Counted from the first letter of the stretch, positions 26,330-36,883 are shown. The stretch: DNA of 64,000 bases from Xanthomonas massiliensis (GCF_900018785.1 NZ_FCOY01000006.1:682001-746000), one strand, 5' to 3'. Translations and numbers: made by a program. Notes: generated by a model from the letters alone, not told the origin.

Positions 26330-28489
26330 ATGAAGTTCTTCGTCTCCTGCGCCAAGGGCCTGGAATACCTGCTGGCCGACGAGCTGCTCGCGCTCGGCGT
26401 GGCGCATGCCACCGCCACCGTCGCCGGCGTCAACGCCGACGGCGAGCTGCGTGACGCCCAGCGCGTGGTGCTGTGGTCGCGCCTGGCCAGCCGCGCGCTG
26501 TGGCCGCTGGCCACGTTCGACTGCCCGGACGAGGCCGCCCTGTACGCCGGCGTGAACGCGCTGCCGTGGCCGGAGCACCTGGCCGAGGGCGATTCGCTCG
26601 CGGTGGACGCTCACGTGTCCGGCGAGGGCATCACCCACGCCCGCTTCGCCGCCCAGCGGATCAAGGACGCGGTGGTGGACCGCATGCGCGCCGAGGGATT
26701 CGAGCGCCCGTCGGTGGACGTGGAGCACCCGGACCTGCGCCTGAACCTGTCGCTGCGCAAGGGCCGCGCCACCCTGTCGGTAGACCTGGGCGGCGGCTCG
26801 CTGCACAAGCGCGGCTGGCGTGCGGCCGCGCACGAGGCGCCGCTGAAGGAGAACCTGGCCGCGGCGGTGCTGATGCGTGCCGGCTGGCCGCAGCGCTATG
26901 CCGACGGCGGCGGCCTGCTCGACCCGATGTGCGGCAGCGGCACGCTGCTGATCGAAGGCGCGCTGATGGCGGCCGCGGTCGCCCCGGGCCTGCGCCATGC
27001 GGATCCCGCCGCAGGCGCCCGGCCCGCCCTGGTGCCGACGCGCTGGAAGGGCTTCGACCTGCCGGGCTGGGATGCGTTGCTGGCCGAGGCGCAGGCGCGT
27101 GCCGAAGCCGGGCTGGCGGCACTGAGGCCGGTGTTCTTCGGCAGCGACATCGACGCGGCCGCGCTGGACGGCGCCCGTGCCAACGCCGAGGCGGCGGGCG
27201 TGGCCGCCGCGCTGCAGCTGCAATGCCGCGACGTGGCCACGCTGCAGGCGCCGGCCGGGGTGGCCACCGGCAGCGTGGTCTGTAATCCGCCCTACGACGC
27301 GCGCCTGGCCGCCGATCCCGCGCTGTACCGCACGCTCGGCGACGCCCTGCGCCGCGCCGTGCCGGCCTGGCGCGCCAGCCTGCTGTGCGGCGACGACGAG
27401 CTCGCCTACGCCACTGGCCTGCGTGCGACCAGGAAGTACCGCATGTTCAACGGCGCGCTGGAATGCGCCTTGATCGTCTGCGACCCGGTCGCGCCGCCGG
27501 CGCGCGAGCCGGCCGCGCCGCGCGCGCTGGGCGAGGGCGCGCAGATGGTCGCCAACCGCCTGCGCAAGAACCTGCAGAAACTGAAGAAGTGGCGCGAGCG
27601 CGAGGCCGTCACCTGCTTCCGCGCCTACGACGCCGACCTGCCCGAATACGCCGCGGCCATCGACGTGTACCTCGAGGACGGCGGTGCCGCGCGCACCTTC
27701 CTGCACGTGCAGGAATACGCCGCGCCGGCGAGCATCGACCAGGACGCGGCGCGGCGCCGCCTCGGCGACCTGCTGGCCGCCGCGCGCGAGGTGTTCGCGG
27801 TGCCGGCCGAGCGGGTGGCGGTCAAGGCGCGCTCGCGCGGCAAGGGCGGCAGCAAGTACGGCCGTTTCCAGCAGCGCGAGGAATTCATCGTCGTGCGCGA
27901 GCACGGCGCGCGGCTGCAGGTGAACCTGTTCGACTACCTCGATACCGGCCTGTTCCTCGACCATCGCCCGCTGCGCGCGCGGATGGCGCGCGAGGCCGTG
28001 GGCAAGCGCTTCCTCAACCTGTTCTGCTACACCGGCGCGGCCAGCGTCGAGGCGGCGGTGGCCGGCGCGGCGCGGACCACCAGCGTGGACCTGTCGGCCA
28101 CCTACCTGGAATGGTGCGCGCGCAACCTCGCGCTCAACGGGCTGGGCGGGCAGGCGCACCAACTGGTACAGGCCGACGCGCTGCGCTGGCTGGAGGCCGA
28201 GCGCGAACGCTTCGACGTGATCTTCTGCGACCCGCCGACGTTCTCCAACTCGGCCCGCGCCGAGGATTTCGACGTGCAGCGCGAGCACCTGCGCCTGCTG
28301 CGCGCGGCGGTGGCGCGCCTGGCGCCCGGCGGCGTGCTGTACTTCTCCAATAACTTCCGCCGCTTCCGCCTGGACGAGGACGGCGTGGCCGGATTCGCCC
28401 GCTGCGAGGAGATCAGCCCGCGGACCCTCGACCCGGACTTCGAGCGCAACCCGCGCATCCATCGCGCCTGGCGGCTGCAGGCGCGCTGA
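26330..28489 (+). CDS. rlmL: Bifunctional 23S rRNA methyltransferase RlmKL
   Basis: The product (719 aa) is the fused enzyme that makes m2G2445 (RlmL half) and m7G2069 (RlmK half) in 23S rRNA. The N-terminus has a THUMP domain (about 45-165). The first SAM-dependent domain has [17 protein letters not shown] and the catalytic VVCNPPYD. The second domain (about 395-719) has [26 protein letters not shown] and [12 protein letters not shown]. Both catalytic loops are intact. Length and order match E. coli RlmKL. It stands alone on the plus strand. Confidence 0.95.
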   Translation: MKFFVSCAKGLEYLLADELLALGVAHATATVAGVNADGELRDAQRVVLWSRLASRALWPLATFDCPDEAALYAGVNALPWPEHLAEGDSLAVDAHVSGEGITHARFAAQRIKDAVVDRMRAEGFERPSVDVEHPDLRLNLSLRKGRATLSVDLGGGSLHKRGWRAAAHEAPLKENLAAAVLMRAGWPQRYADGGGLLDPMCGSGTLLIEGALMAAAVAPGLRHADPAAGARPALVPTRWKGFDLPGWDALLAEAQARAEAGLAALRPVFFGSDIDAAALDGARANAEAAGVAAALQLQCRDVATLQAPAGVATGSVVCNPPYDARLAADPALYRTLGDALRRAVPAWRASLLCGDDELAYATGLRATRKYRMFNGALECALIVCDPVAPPAREPAAPRALGEGAQMVANRLRKNLQKLKKWREREAVTCFRAYDADLPEYAAAIDVYLEDGGAARTFLHVQEYAAPASIDQDAARRRLGDLLAAAREVFAVPAERVAVKARSRGKGGSKYGRFQQREEFIVVREHGARLQVNLFDYLDTGLFLDHRPLRARMAREAVGKRFLNLFCYTGAASVEAAVAGAARTTSVDLSATYLEWCARNLALNGLGGQAHQLVQADALRWLEAERERFDVIFCDPPTFSNSARAEDFDVQREHLRLLRAAVARLAPGGVLYFSNNFRRFRLDEDGVAGFARCEEISPRTLDPDFERNPRIHRAWRLQAR

Positions 28490-28556
28490 GCTTCTTCGCC
28501 CGCCGCCCACGCGGCGGGCCGGACAATGCCGGGCATCATCACCACGGCTCCTGTCC

Positions 28557-29729
28557 ATGACCTGCCAGCACGCCCCCATCCCCGGCCTGGAGCCGGCCCT
28601 GAAGCGCAGCTTCGTGTGCCGCTGCGGGCGCCCGGTGTTCTTCCGCAACAGCCGCTGCCTCAATTGCGGCAGCGAACTGGGCTTCGATCCGGTGGCCGGC
28701 GAGGTGGTGGTCGTCGATCCGCAGCAGGACGGGACGTGGCGCGCGGCCACCGGCGACAACCCGGGCCGCGCCTACCGGCGCTGCGCCAACCTGGATACCG
28801 CCGCGGCATGCAACTGGCTGCTGCCGCAGGCGCCGGAGCTGATGCCGAAGGGCCCCGACGGCCAGCCGCTGGTGGCGCGCCGGCTGTGCGTGGCCTGCGC
28901 GGTCAACCGCACCATCCCCGACCTGTCCGACCCGGCTCGGGCCGCGCAGTGGGGCCGGATCGAGCTGGCCAAGCGCCGCCTGGTATCGGCGCTGCTGGCG
29001 ATGGGCCTGCCGTTCCGCTCGCGCCTGGACGAGGATCCCGCGCACGGCGTGGTGTTCGATTTCCTGGCCGACGTACCGGGGCAGCCGCGGGTGCTCACCG
29101 GCCACGCCGACGGCGTGATCACCCTGAACGTCGCCGAGGCCGATGATGCCGTGCGCGAGAAGGCCCGCGCCGCCATGCACGAGCCGTACCGCACGCTGCT
29201 GGGCCACCTGCGCCACGAGATCGGGCACTACTACTGGGACCTGCTGGTGGCCGGCACGCCCTGGCTGGCGCCGTTCCGCGGCCTGTTCGGCGACGAGCGC
29301 GCCGACTACGCGCAGGCGCTGCAGCGGCACTACGACCAGGGCGCGCCGGCGGACTGGGAGCAGCACTTCATCAGCGCCTACGCCAGCATGCATCCCTGGG
29401 AGGACTGGGCCGAGACCTGGGCGCACTACCTGCACATCGACGACACCATCGCCACGGCCAACGCCTATGGCCTGCAGCTGGCCGACACCGAGCTGGAATA
29501 CCGGCCCTTCACCGCGCCGGCGCTGTACGACCCCGACGCGCCGGACGCGGCCCATTTCCTGGAATGCATCAACGACTGGGTGCGCCTGACCGGCGTGCTC
29601 AACGAGCTCTCGCGCAGCATGGGCGTCAACGACTTCTACCCGTTCGTGATGCCGGCGGCGGTGGTGGCCAAGCTGCAGTTCGTGCACGAAGTGGTGCAGG
29701 CGCAAAAGACGCGGTCGCCCACGGTTTGA
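28557..29729 (+). CDS. Zinc-binding metallopeptidase (DUF2248-type)
   Basis: The product (390 aa) begins with a zinc ribbon (CRCGRPVFFRNSRCLNCGSE, about 21-40), and further cysteines are in YRRCANLDTAAACNW and CVACAVNR. The C-terminal part contains a gluzincin-like active site: HEIGHYYWD near residue 220, and HPWEDWAETWAHYLH about 65 residues later, which could give the third ligand. This combination matches the bacterial putative zinc-binding peptidase family. There is no signal peptide. Substrates are unknown. Confidence 0.82.
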   Translation: MTCQHAPIPGLEPALKRSFVCRCGRPVFFRNSRCLNCGSELGFDPVAGEVVVVDPQQDGTWRAATGDNPGRAYRRCANLDTAAACNWLLPQAPELMPKGPDGQPLVARRLCVACAVNRTIPDLSDPARAAQWGRIELAKRRLVSALLAMGLPFRSRLDEDPAHGVVFDFLADVPGQPRVLTGHADGVITLNVAEADDAVREKARAAMHEPYRTLLGHLRHEIGHYYWDLLVAGTPWLAPFRGLFGDERADYAQALQRHYDQGAPADWEQHFISAYASMHPWEDWAETWAHYLHIDDTIATANAYGLQLADTELEYRPFTAPALYDPDAPDAAHFLECINDWVRLTGVLNELSRSMGVNDFYPFVMPAAVVAKLQFVHEVVQAQKTRSPTV

Positions 29730-29807
29730 CCCGGACGGGCTTGTGACCGGCCACTGCCCGCCCGGATAATCCGGCCGGGCGCGGACGCCCGGAACGGGGG
29801 AAAGGGA

Positions 29808-31772
29808 ATGATCGCAAGAGCGAGGACGTGGGGCCTGCTGCTGGTCCTGGCGTGCCCATGGGCGTGGGCGGTACCGGACGTGGATCCGTACATCCGCCAC
29901 GACAGTTTCAACGAGATCAAGCTATCGCCGACCGGCGAGTATTACGCGGCCAGCGTACCGCTGGAGGACCGTACCGGGCTGGTCATCATCCGCCGCGCAG
30001 ACAACCAGGTCACCGGTACGTTCGGCGTCGGCAGCAATAGCCACGTGGACGATTTCAGCTGGGTCAGTGCCGACCGCCTGCTGATCGGGCTGGCCGAGAA
30101 GCAGGGGGCACTGGACCAGCCCCGTCCCAATGGCGAGCTGTACACCATCCGCGCGGACGGCAGTGGCGCCGACCTGCTGGTGGGATACCGGGTGGCCGGC
30201 AACACCGGCTCGCACATCCAGGTCAAGAAGGCCGAGGACGTGGCCGCCTTCCTGGAGGACGAGGTGCACGGCGACGAGCGCTTCGTGGTGATTTCGGTCT
30301 GGCCGTTCAGCGAGAAGGACGTCTACAGCCGGGCCGAACGGCTGGACGTGACCACCGGCCGGCGCAGCGTGATTGCCCGTTCGCCTGTGATCAATGCACG
30401 CTTCTCGGTGGACGATGCCGGCCAGATCCGCTTCGCCGACGGTTACGATGCCGACAACGGCAACGTCCTGTACTACCGGGCCCGCGAAGGAGAGGACTGG
30501 CGCCGCATCAACAGCGAGAAGGATGACGGCCACTTCGAGCATCCCGTCGGTTTTTCCGCGGACGGGCGGATCGCCTACCTGCAAGTGGGTCAGCCGGAAG
30601 GCCCGGATGCGATCGTGGCCTGGGACACGGTCAACAACACCCGCAAGGTTGTCCTGCGCGATGCCGTGGCCGACCCCGCCCGCATCCTCTACGAACCCGG
30701 TACGCATGTTCCGGTGGGCATGCTGGTGATGGCCGACCGGCCGCGCACGTTGTTCATCGACGCGGATTCGTCACAGGCCAGGCTGTACCGAAATCTCGAG
30801 GCCGCCTTCCCCGGACAGGGCGTGGTGGTCACGTCCATGACCCGCGACGGTCGGTTGATGCTGGTCAACACCTGGTCGGGCTCGGGCCCGGGAGACTTCT
30901 ACGTTTTCGACAACCAGGCCAAGAAGGCCCAGTTCCTGGTCGGGCGCAAGCAATGGTTCGATCCGGCACGGATGGCCCAGGTCCGGCCTTTTTCGCTGAC
31001 TGCCCGCGACGGCGTTGCCCTGCGTGGCTTCCTGACGTTGCCCCACGGCAGTGACGGGCACAACCTGCCGATGGTGGTGTTGCCGCACGGCGGTCCGTTC
31101 GGCATCGCCGACACCTGGCATTTCGACGACGAAGCGCAATTGCTGGCCAGCGCCGGCTATGCGGTGCTGCAGGTGAATTTCCGCGGCTCGGGCAACTACG
31201 GTCAGGCGTTCCAGTCCGCCGGCGCGCGCCAGTGGGGGCAGGCCATGCAGGACGACGTCACCGATGCCACCCGCTGGGCAATCAGCGAGGGCATCGCCGA
31301 TCGGGGGCGCATCTGCCTGTACGGTGCCAGCTATGGGGGGTACGCCGCACTGATGGGCGTGGTGCGCGAACCGGCGCTGTACCGTTGCGCGGCCGGCTAC
31401 GTGGGGGTGTACGACCTGCCGTCGATGTACGTCACCGGCGACATCCAGCGGCGCGGCACCGGCGAGGCTTACCTGCGCGAGTGGCTCGGACCGCGCGATG
31501 CACTGGCGGCGGTTTCCCCGGTCAATCTCGCCGACAAGGTGAAGGTGCCGGTCTTCCTCGCCGCCGGAGGCAAGGACGAGCGCGCGCCGATCCAGCATAC
31601 CCGGCGCATGGAAGCGGCCCTGAAGCGGGCCGGTGTACCCGTGGAGACGCTGTATTACCCGACCGAAGGCCACGGCTTCTATACCGAGCCGCATCGGCGC
31701 GAGTTCTATGTCCGGCTGCTGGCCTTCCTGCAGCGGAACCTGGGATCGAGCGGAGGCGCGGCGGTACCCTGA
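29808..31772 (+). CDS. Secreted S9 family prolyl oligopeptidase-like peptidase
   Basis: The product (654 aa) has a signal peptide (LLLVLACPWAWA), a beta-propeller region (about 30-380) and a C-terminal alpha/beta-hydrolase peptidase domain. The catalytic triad is readable: Ser 508 in CLYGASYGGYAAL, Asp 590 in AAGGKDERAP and His 622 in PTEGHGFYTEP. HGGPFGI and NFRGSGNYG are typical of acylaminoacyl-peptidase/DPP-like S9C members. It should cleave short peptides in the periplasm or outside the cell. AAGGGA precedes the ATG. A bulged GC hairpin follows the stop. Confidence 0.92.
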   Translation: MIARARTWGLLLVLACPWAWAVPDVDPYIRHDSFNEIKLSPTGEYYAASVPLEDRTGLVIIRRADNQVTGTFGVGSNSHVDDFSWVSADRLLIGLAEKQGALDQPRPNGELYTIRADGSGADLLVGYRVAGNTGSHIQVKKAEDVAAFLEDEVHGDERFVVISVWPFSEKDVYSRAERLDVTTGRRSVIARSPVINARFSVDDAGQIRFADGYDADNGNVLYYRAREGEDWRRINSEKDDGHFEHPVGFSADGRIAYLQVGQPEGPDAIVAWDTVNNTRKVVLRDAVADPARILYEPGTHVPVGMLVMADRPRTLFIDADSSQARLYRNLEAAFPGQGVVVTSMTRDGRLMLVNTWSGSGPGDFYVFDNQAKKAQFLVGRKQWFDPARMAQVRPFSLTARDGVALRGFLTLPHGSDGHNLPMVVLPHGGPFGIADTWHFDDEAQLLASAGYAVLQVNFRGSGNYGQAFQSAGARQWGQAMQDDVTDATRWAISEGIADRGRICLYGASYGGYAALMGVVREPALYRCAAGYVGVYDLPSMYVTGDIQRRGTGEAYLREWLGPRDALAAVSPVNLADKVKVPVFLAAGGKDERAPIQHTRRMEAALKRAGVPVETLYYPTEGHGFYTEPHRREFYVRLLAFLQRNLGSSGGAAVP

Positions 31773-31802
31773 GTTGCCGTGCCGGCGCCGGCCGGCAGCA
31801 AC
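31773..31802. terminator. Bidirectional terminator-like hairpin
   Basis: A 12-bp stem with a 2-base bulge (GTTGC plus TGCCGGC paired with GCCGGCA plus GCAAC, 31773-31802) and a 4-base loop starts directly after the S9 peptidase stop and ends 10 bp before the end of the convergent DUF445 gene. It lacks a T-run but is well placed to stop both transcripts. Confidence 0.5.
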
Positions 31803-31812
31803 CCGCGATCGC

Positions 31813-33087
31813 CTACAACCACAGGCTGATGGCGTGCAGGGCCAGGCCGATCAGGCCGCCGACCAGGGTGCCGTTGTAGCGGATGTACTGCAGGTCGCGG
31901 CCCACGCCCAGTTCCAGTTCGTCGGACAGCTGGCGCTCGTCCCAGGACTTCACCGTGCGCGAGATGTGCTCGGTCACGCCTTCGCGCAGGCGCCGGGTGA
32001 GGTGCGCGGCGCCGGCCAGCAGGTGCTGGTTGAGCGCCTGGCGCAGCGCGGGATCCTGCTCCAGGGTACGGCCCAGCGCCGCCAGCGAGTGCTGCAGCTG
32101 GGTGGCCAGCACGCCGTCCTCGCGGCCCAGGTCGGCGCGCAGCGCGGCGCGGATCTGTTCCCACAGGCCCTGCACGTACTCCTGCACGCTGGGCTGGTCG
32201 ATCAGGCGCTGCTTGATCGCCTCGATGCGGGCGATGACCTGCGGATCCTCGTGCAGGCGCGCGATGTAGGCCGACAGCCAGCGGGCATAGTCCTGGCGCA
32301 GCGGGTGGTCCGGCTCGGACAGCACCTGGTCGAGTTCGTCCATCACCGCGTGCGCGATGCGCTCGGCCAGCGCGTCGGCGATGCCGTCCACCGGCTTGAC
32401 CCAGTCCACCGTGCCGACCAGCTTGGGCCATTCCCGGCGCGCGTAGCGCACCAGCATCGCCGACACGCGTTCCTTCACCGCAGCGTCGTCGAGGTGGCGC
32501 GCCAGGCGCTGCAGCGCCTCGTCCAGCAGGCGCTGGTGGCGGCCGTCGGCGGTGAGCAGGCCGAGCACGTCGCCGGCGGTGGCAGCGGCGTCCCAGCGGC
32601 GCAGGCGCTCGATCACGAAGGCCTGGATGTTGCGGCGCACGGCGTCCTCGTCGAGCAAATCCAGCGCCTGGCGCGCGCCGGTGCGGGCCATCTCGGCGAG
32701 CAGCCGCGAGCGGCCGGGGCGGGCCAGCCATTCGCCCAGGCGCGCAGCCGGGTCCAGCGCCTCCAGCCGCGCCAGCACGAGCTGCGGCTCCAGGAAGTGG
32801 TCGCGCACGAACGTCGCCAGGCTGTCGGCGATGCGGTCGCGGTTGCGCGGGATGATCGCGGTGTGCGGGATCGGCAGGCCCAGCGGGCGGCGGAACAGCG
32901 CCACCACGGCGAACCAGTCCGCCAGCGCGCCGACGGTGCCGGCCTCGCAGAACGCGGCGACCCAGGCCCACGGGCCCTGGCGGCCGAGCAGGTGGCTGGC
33001 CACGAAGCCGGCGAGCATCAGCACCAGCAGGGCCAGGGCGATCCATTTCATGCGTTGCAACTGACGTCTGCGCGGATCGGGCGTCAC
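31813..33087 (-). CDS. DUF445 family inner-membrane protein
   Basis: The product (424 aa) belongs to DUF445 (YjiN-like). An N-terminal helix (WIALALLVLMLAGFVASHLL) and the conserved GTVGALADWFAVVALFRRPLGLPIPHTAIIP segment are followed by a long amphipathic helical domain, ending with a second membrane helix (GTLVGGLIGLALHAISLWL). Start codon is taken as GTG at 33087 because it adds the RRRQLQRMKW lead seen in relatives; ATG at 33051 is the alternative. Function of the family is unknown. It is divergent from the broken symporter gene. Confidence 0.85.
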   Translation of the reverse strand: MTPDPRRRQLQRMKWIALALLVLMLAGFVASHLLGRQGPWAWVAAFCEAGTVGALADWFAVVALFRRPLGLPIPHTAIIPRNRDRIADSLATFVRDHFLEPQLVLARLEALDPAARLGEWLARPGRSRLLAEMARTGARQALDLLDEDAVRRNIQAFVIERLRRWDAAATAGDVLGLLTADGRHQRLLDEALQRLARHLDDAAVKERVSAMLVRYARREWPKLVGTVDWVKPVDGIADALAERIAHAVMDELDQVLSEPDHPLRQDYARWLSAYIARLHEDPQVIARIEAIKQRLIDQPSVQEYVQGLWEQIRAALRADLGREDGVLATQLQHSLAALGRTLEQDPALRQALNQHLLAGAAHLTRRLREGVTEHISRTVKSWDERQLSDELELGVGRDLQYIRYNGTLVGGLIGLALHAISLWL

Positions 33088-33247
33088 GGACCGGGATCGG
33101 GAAAAAGGAAGGAGCGATCAGGGTGCCATAGCGCCGCCGCGGGCGCGTCGCGGCCGGCCGCAGGCCGATCATTTCCCACGCAACCGTCGCGGCCGGCCGC
33201 ATCCTTTGCCAGAATCGGTCGCCTTGTCCGCCAGGCTTCCGTCCACG

Positions 33248-34599
33248 ATGAGTGTTTCCGCCGCCGCCGCCGTCGCCCGCCCCGTCAATTCGCCCGCCCG
33301 CGTGCTGACGGCCAGCCTCATCGGCACCACCATCGAGTTCTTCGATTTCTACATCTACGCCACCGCGGCGGTGCTGGTGTTCCCGCACCTGTTCTTCCCG
33401 GCCGGCGATGCCGGTGCCGCCACCCTGCAGTCGCTGGCGACCTTCGCCGTGGCCTTCGTCGCGCGGCCGTTCGGCTCGGCGCTGTTCGGCCATTTCGGCG
33501 ACCGCATCGGGCGCAAGGCCACGCTGGTGGCGGCGCTGCTGACCATGGGCCTGTCCACCGTGGCCATCGGCGTGCTGCCGACCTACGCCCAGATCGGCGT
33601 GGCGGCGCCGGCGCTGCTGGCCCTGTGCCGGTTCGGCCAGGGCCTGGCCGAACCGGCACAGGGCCAGCAGCGGCGCTGCTGGCCCTGTGCCGGTTCGGCC
33701 AGGGCCTGGGCCTGGGCGGGGAGTGGGGCGGGGCGGTGCTGCTGGCCACCGAGAACGCGCCGCCTGGCAAGCGCGCCTGGTACGGCATGTTCCCGCAGCT
33801 GGGCGCGCCGCTGGGGTTCATGCTCTCGGCGGCGACCTTCCTGCTGCTGGGCGCGGCGCTGAGCGACGAGCAGTTCCTGCTGTGGGGCTGGCGGGTGCCG
33901 TTCCTGGCCTCGGCGGCGCTGGTGATCACCGGCCTGTGGGTGCGGCTGAAGATCACCGAGACCCCGGATTTCCAGAAGGCGCTGGACGCCAACGCGCGGG
34001 TGCGCCTGCCGATGTGGTCGGTGGTCTCGCACCACGGCGGCGCCCTGCTGCTGGGCACGCTGGGTGCGTTCGCCACCTTCGTGCTGTTCTACCTGATGAC
34101 CGTGTTCGCGCTGGGCTACGGCACCACCGCGCTGGGCTACGACAAGGAGTCCTTCCTGCTGATGCAGATGGTGGGCATCCTGTTCTTCGCCGCCGGCATC
34201 CCGGTGTCGGCGCTGTACGGCGACCGTCGCGACGTGCGCACGGCGATGATCGTGGCCAGCGTGGCGATCTTCGTGTTCGGCCTGGTGTTCTCCAGCCTGT
34301 TCCAGGCCGGCCATCCGGGCTGGGTGCTGCTGTTCCTGTGCGTGGGCTTCTTCGCCATGGGCCTGACCTACGGCCCGTGCGGCACGCTGCTGGCGCAGAT
34401 GTACCCGGTGGAGGTGCGCTACACCGGTGCCTCGCTGTCGTTCAACCTGGCCAGCATCATCGGTGCGGCGCCGGCGCCGTACGTGGCGACCAAGCTGGCC
34501 GGCAGCTATGGCCTGCAGGCGGTGGGCTGGTACCTGGCCGCGGCCGCGGTGGTGACGGTGCTGGCGCTGGCGGCCTCGCGGCGCTGGATGCGGCGCTGA
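33248..34599 (+). pseudogene. Metabolite/H+ symporter (MHS, MFS), broken by a 62-bp insertion
   Basis: Residues from 33248 (MSVSAAAAVARPVN) read as the start of a metabolite:H+ symporter, with TTIEFFDFYIYATAAVLVFP, the loop 2-3 motif GHFGDRIGRK and LLALCRFGQGL. The frame is then lost. From about 33685 another frame continues correctly with LCRFGQGLGLGGEWGGAVLL, the MHS-specific motif, through twelve-helix architecture to a stop at 34599. The break is a 62-bp insertion made of an inverted and a direct copy of the local sequence (33609-33709). Removing 62 bp restores one continuous frame of about 430 codons. As written the product would be truncated after about four helices. Relatives carry shikimate, proline/betaine or citrate; the substrate here is unknown. 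Confidence 0.88.
33609..33709. repeat. Copy / inverted copy / copy structure
   Basis: A 39-bp direct repeat (33609-33647 and 33671-33709, period 62) encloses an inverted copy. The arms 33612-33641 and 33643-33672 are perfect inverted repeats of 30 bp with a 1-base centre. A second inverted pair joins 33643-33671 with 33675-33703. The structure lies within a coding motif and shifts the frame by +2. Confidence 0.95.
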
Positions 34600-34731
34600 T
34601 GCGGGCCTAGCACCGCGGGCGTGTGGAACGGCTGACGACGGCGTGGTGATTGGCTGAAGCGCCGGCGCGGCCGTGTTGTAAAGCCCGGGGGGCTGCATTA
34701 GCGTGTGCGCCTGCAAGCAGTCCCCACGTCC

Positions 34732-35493
34732 ATGTCCCTCTTTCCTCTCGTCGGCCTGCCGACCGACCGCATCGTCCGCGACCAGCATCCCTGGCTGACC
34801 ACCGGGGAGGAGTACGTGCGCGCGGCGGTGGACGCCGCCGGGGTGGCGCCGGTGTTGCTGCCTGTGATGAAGCCGCCGATCCCGGTGCGCGAGTGGCTGC
34901 AGCGCCTGGATGGGCTGCTGCTCACCGGTGCGGAGAGCAACATCGAGCCGTACCACTACGGCGACGAGGACATCTGGGAAGACAACCCGCACGATCCCGC
35001 GCGCGATGCCAGCACCCTGGAGCTGATCCCCGAGGCGGTGGCGATGGGACTGCCGGTGCTGGCCATCTGCCGCGGCTTCCAGGAGGTCAACGTCGCCCTG
35101 GGCGGCAGCCTGCACCAGCGCGTGCACGAGCTGCCCGGCATGCTCGACCACCGCGAGGATCCGCGCGCGCCGATCGCGGTGCAGTACGCCCCGGCACACG
35201 AGGTGGCGCTGGCTCCCGGCGGCCTGCTCGCCGACATCGCCGGCACCACGCGCTACCGCGTCAATTCCCTCCACGGCCAGGGCGTCAAGGAACTGGCCTC
35301 GGGGCTGGTGGTCGAGGCCGTGGCGCCGGACGGGCTGATCGAGGCCTTCCACCGCGCCGGCCCGGGCTTCCTGCTGGCCGTGCAATGGCACCCGGAATGG
35401 GGTGCGCTGCACGGCGATCCCTTCAATCGCGGCATTTTCCAGGCCTTCGGCCAGGCATGCCGTCTCTATGCATCCAACAGACACAAACGCTGA
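34732..35493 (+). CDS. puuD: Class I glutamine amidotransferase, gamma-glutamyl-GABA hydrolase-like
   Basis: The product (253 aa) is a peptidase C26 enzyme. The nucleophile is Cys 113 in LAICRGFQEVN, and His 220/Glu 222 in VQWHPEW complete the triad. The N-terminal LVGLPTDR and LLTGAESNIEPYHYG segments match PuuD and relatives. PuuD removes glutamate from gamma-glutamyl-GABA in putrescine degradation. It is 7 bp upstream of a glutamylpolyamine synthetase gene, which strongly supports this role. The ATG at 34732 starts directly at the domain; a GTG 27 bp upstream is less likely. Confidence 0.85.
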   Translation: MSLFPLVGLPTDRIVRDQHPWLTTGEEYVRAAVDAAGVAPVLLPVMKPPIPVREWLQRLDGLLLTGAESNIEPYHYGDEDIWEDNPHDPARDASTLELIPEAVAMGLPVLAICRGFQEVNVALGGSLHQRVHELPGMLDHREDPRAPIAVQYAPAHEVALAPGGLLADIAGTTRYRVNSLHGQGVKELASGLVVEAVAPDGLIEAFHRAGPGFLLAVQWHPEWGALHGDPFNRGIFQAFGQACRLYASNRHKR

Positions 35494-35500
35494 GTCCACC

Positions 35501-36883
35501 ATGTCTTCCGCCAAGCGCACCGAACCGGCCCCCCAACAGGATGAGAACGCGCTGCGGCGCTGGCTCAAGGACCGCAACATCACCGAGGTCGAATGCCTGG
35601 TGCCCGACATGAGCGGGCACGCGCGCGGCAAGATCATCCCGGCCGACAAGTTCTCCCACGACTACGGCACGCGGCTGCCGGAAGGCATCTTCGCCACCAC
35701 CGTCACCGGCGAGTTCCCGGACGACTACGACGACCTGACCTCGCCGGCCGACGCCGACATGCGCCTGCGCCCGGACCCGGACACGGTGCGCATGGTGCCC
35801 TGGGCGACCGACCCGACCGCGCAGGTGATCCACGACTGCTTCCGCCGCGACGGCACCCCACACGAGCTGGCGCCGCGCAACGTGCTGCGCCGGGTGCTCG
35901 ACGCCTTCGCCGCCGAGGGCCTGAAGCCGGTGGTGGCGCCGGAGGTGGAGTTCTTCCTGGTCCAGCGCAACACCGACCCGGACCTGCCGCTGCTGCCGCC
36001 GGCCGGCCGCTCGGGGCGCCCGGAGACCGCGCGCCAGTCGTACTCGATCGACGCGGTCAACGAGTTCGACCCGGTGCTGGACCTGATGTACGACTATTGC
36101 GACGCGATGGGCCTGGACGTGGACACGCTGATCCACGAGTCCGGCGCGGCGCAGCTGGAGGTCAACTTCCTGCACGGCGACGCGATGGCGCTGGCCGACC
36201 AGGTGTTCCTGTTCAAGCGCGCGATGCGCGAGGCGGCGCTGCGCCACGGCGTGTACGCCACCTTCCTGGCCAAGCCGATGGAGAACGAGCCGGGCAGCGC
36301 GATGCACATCCACCAGAGCCTGGTGGACCTGAAGAACGGGCGCAACGTCTTCGCCGGGCGCCACCAGGGCGAATCCACCCGGCTGTTCGGCCACTACCTG
36401 GCCGGGCTGCAGAAGTACGTGCCGATGTCGATGGCGTTCTTCGCCCCCAACGTCAACTCCTACCGCCGGCTGATGTTCGGCGAGGTCTCGCCGAGCAACG
36501 TGGAGTGGGGCTACGACAACCGCACCTGCGGCCTGCGGGTGCCCTACGACAGCCGCGAGAACACCCGGGTGGAGAGCCGTTTCGCCGGCTCGGACGCCAA
36601 TCCCTACCTGGCGATGGCGGCCACCCTGGCCTGCGGCCTGCTGGGCATCCGCGGCAAGCTCAAGCCGACCGCGCCCAACCCGGGCAACTGCAAGGCCGGC
36701 GGCTACGCCCTGGCCAGCTCGATGCGCGAGGCGCTGGACAAGCTGGAGCATTGCGCGGACCTGCAGGAGATCCTCGGCGAGCGCTTCGTGCGCGCCTACA
36801 TCTCGGTCAAGCGCAAGGAGTACGAGACCTATTTCCGCGTGATCAGCTCGTGGGAGCGCGAGTTCCTGCTGCTGAACGTCTGA
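35501..36883 (+). CDS. puuA: Glutamine synthetase family, gamma-glutamylpolyamine synthetase-like
   Basis: The product (460 aa) has the glutamine synthetase fold. The N-terminal beta-grasp domain has VECLVPDMSGHARGKIIP. The catalytic domain shows PEVEFFLVQ, SGAAQLEVNFLHGDAM, GSAMHIHQSL (metal and ammonia-side ligands) and NRTCGLRVPYD with the glutamate-binding arginine. The sequence type is the GlnA3/PuuA branch rather than true GlnA: it lacks the adenylylation-site tail. It probably ligates glutamate to putrescine or another amine. It follows puuD by 7 bp. Confidence 0.86.
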   Translation: MSSAKRTEPAPQQDENALRRWLKDRNITEVECLVPDMSGHARGKIIPADKFSHDYGTRLPEGIFATTVTGEFPDDYDDLTSPADADMRLRPDPDTVRMVPWATDPTAQVIHDCFRRDGTPHELAPRNVLRRVLDAFAAEGLKPVVAPEVEFFLVQRNTDPDLPLLPPAGRSGRPETARQSYSIDAVNEFDPVLDLMYDYCDAMGLDVDTLIHESGAAQLEVNFLHGDAMALADQVFLFKRAMREAALRHGVYATFLAKPMENEPGSAMHIHQSLVDLKNGRNVFAGRHQGESTRLFGHYLAGLQKYVPMSMAFFAPNVNSYRRLMFGEVSPSNVEWGYDNRTCGLRVPYDSRENTRVESRFAGSDANPYLAMAATLACGLLGIRGKLKPTAPNPGNCKAGGYALASSMREALDKLEHCADLQEILGERFVRAYISVKRKEYETYFRVISSWEREFLLLNV

